Assembly (NCBI GenBank): GCA_016946835.1
Contig: JACVTC010000627.1
Coordinates: 1-14,592, forward strand
Origin: Neocallimastix lanati (nom. inval.)
Taxonomy: Eukaryota > Neocallimastigomycota > Neocallimastigomycetes > Neocallimastigales > Neocallimastigaceae
Direction of reading: 5' to 3'
Length of the DNA stretch: 14,592 bases
The notes beneath the pieces were generated by a model. It made no database searches. It was not told the origin of the DNA and saw only the letters and a list, made by a program, of their open reading frames with translations. Shown here piece after piece: positions 14,251 to 14,592 of the stretch; positions within the stretch are counted from its first letter, which is position 1; every line of letters starts with the position of its first letter. Made by a program: the position numbers and the translations under genes.

Positions 14251-14592
14251 AAAATAATAAACCAGAAATTTGTATTAATTGATGGAGTTCAGTATTATAA
14301 AGATAATAATGAATTAAGAAAAGTAATATTTAATGATAATGAAAAATGGGAACTTATTAGTAAAGCTCATTGTTTAGGACATGAAGGTAACTTTAAAACC
14401 TACCATCGTTTGAAAAGGAACTATTATTGGATAGGAATGAATAAGGATATCAGATTATTTATTAAATCTTGTCATGTATGTCAATTATGTAAACCACAAC
14501 CACCGAATGTATTTACAGAAGATTTAGCTACACCCCCAGGTCTACCTTTTACTCGGGTAGGATTGGATTTAGTTGGACCCTTATACGAATCT
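14251..14592 (+). CDS. pol: Integrase N-terminus, cut by window end
   Basis: 114 codons, open to the right edge. It contains the zinc-binding H2C2 domain: AHCLGHEG (H40, H44), RNYYWIGMNKDI, then SCHVCQLC (C74, C77). After a spacer (ATPPGLPFTRVGL) the catalytic core starts with GLDLVGPL, whose Asp (D106) is the first of the D,D-35-E triad. The other two acids lie outside the window. It inserts the cDNA into the host genome. It follows a stop directly, so in this copy it is not joined to RNase H, and it has no start codon of its own in a sensible place. The visible frame is undamaged. Confidence 0.85.

Larger units (their letters stand above)
7064..14592 (+). mobile_element. Element 2: Ty3/gypsy, 3' end outside window
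   Basis: A second LTR retrotransposon, on the plus strand. Visible parts are the 5' LTR, tRNA primer site, leader, gag, zinc knuckle, protease, RT, RNase H and the integrase N-terminus. Its 3' part, including its second LTR, lies outside the window. RT before integrase makes it Ty3/gypsy. Its RT and integrase zinc domain differ clearly from those of element 1, so it is another lineage, and its chromodomain status cannot be judged. Long Asn/Lys low-complexity stretches separate the domains, and the coding frame changes many times. No domain after gag is whole in one frame, except perhaps integrase, which is cut by the window end. Confidence 0.9.

Overview
The window is repeat DNA from a very AT-rich eukaryote. 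I see no host gene in it. It holds two Ty3/gypsy-type LTR retrotransposons in opposite orientation, and the sequence suggests that one is inserted into an LTR of the other. Base composition is extreme: there are long A/T homopolymers, ATT/AAT microsatellites and Asn/Lys-rich coding. This, together with a chromovirus, fits an anaerobic gut fungus (Neocallimastigomycota) best. Another AT-rich early-diverging fungus or a dictyostelid cannot be excluded. The host assignment is inference.

Layout. 1-289: flank with one promoter-like spot. 290-7063 (minus strand): element 1, a chromovirus. It comprises the 3' LTR (290-931), polypurine tract (932-942), frameshifted chromodomain tail, an intact 1004-codon RT-RNase H-integrase frame (1077-4091), broken protease and gag (about 4163-5277), a leader of about 1.2 kb, and the 5' LTR (6502-7063). 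The 5' LTR lacks its outer ~80 bp. Over 562 aligned bases the two LTRs differ at one position, so element 1 looks young. 7064-14592 (plus strand, running off the window): element 2, a different Ty3/gypsy lineage. It comprises a 5' LTR (7064-7680), a tRNA-type primer-binding site, a structured leader, a 46-bp minisatellite, gag, an Asn-rich stretch, protease, RT, RNase H and the start of integrase. Nearly every domain border or homopolymer in its coding part carries a frame break.

Main observations. (1) Each element 1 LTR carries a tRNA-like RNA polymerase III unit with consensus A and B boxes at tRNA spacing and a T4 terminator. (2) Element 2 begins exactly where the 5' LTR of element 1 stops matching its partner, and that junction lies 16 bp upstream of nucleotide 1 of the tRNA-like unit. 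This is the position used by yeast Ty3 at real tRNA genes. (3) The R-U5/primer-site region of element 2 can fold into nested helices like the U5-IR and U5-leader stems of retroviruses. It is followed by two 55-bp hairpin modules with palindromic loops. (4) Element 1 has no obvious tRNA primer site, but a 12-nt match between its 5' RNA region and the LTR/leader junction suggests Tf1-like self-priming. (5) Element 2 must be the younger insertion if nested, yet its genes are far more broken. That points to mobilisation in trans or to sequence errors.
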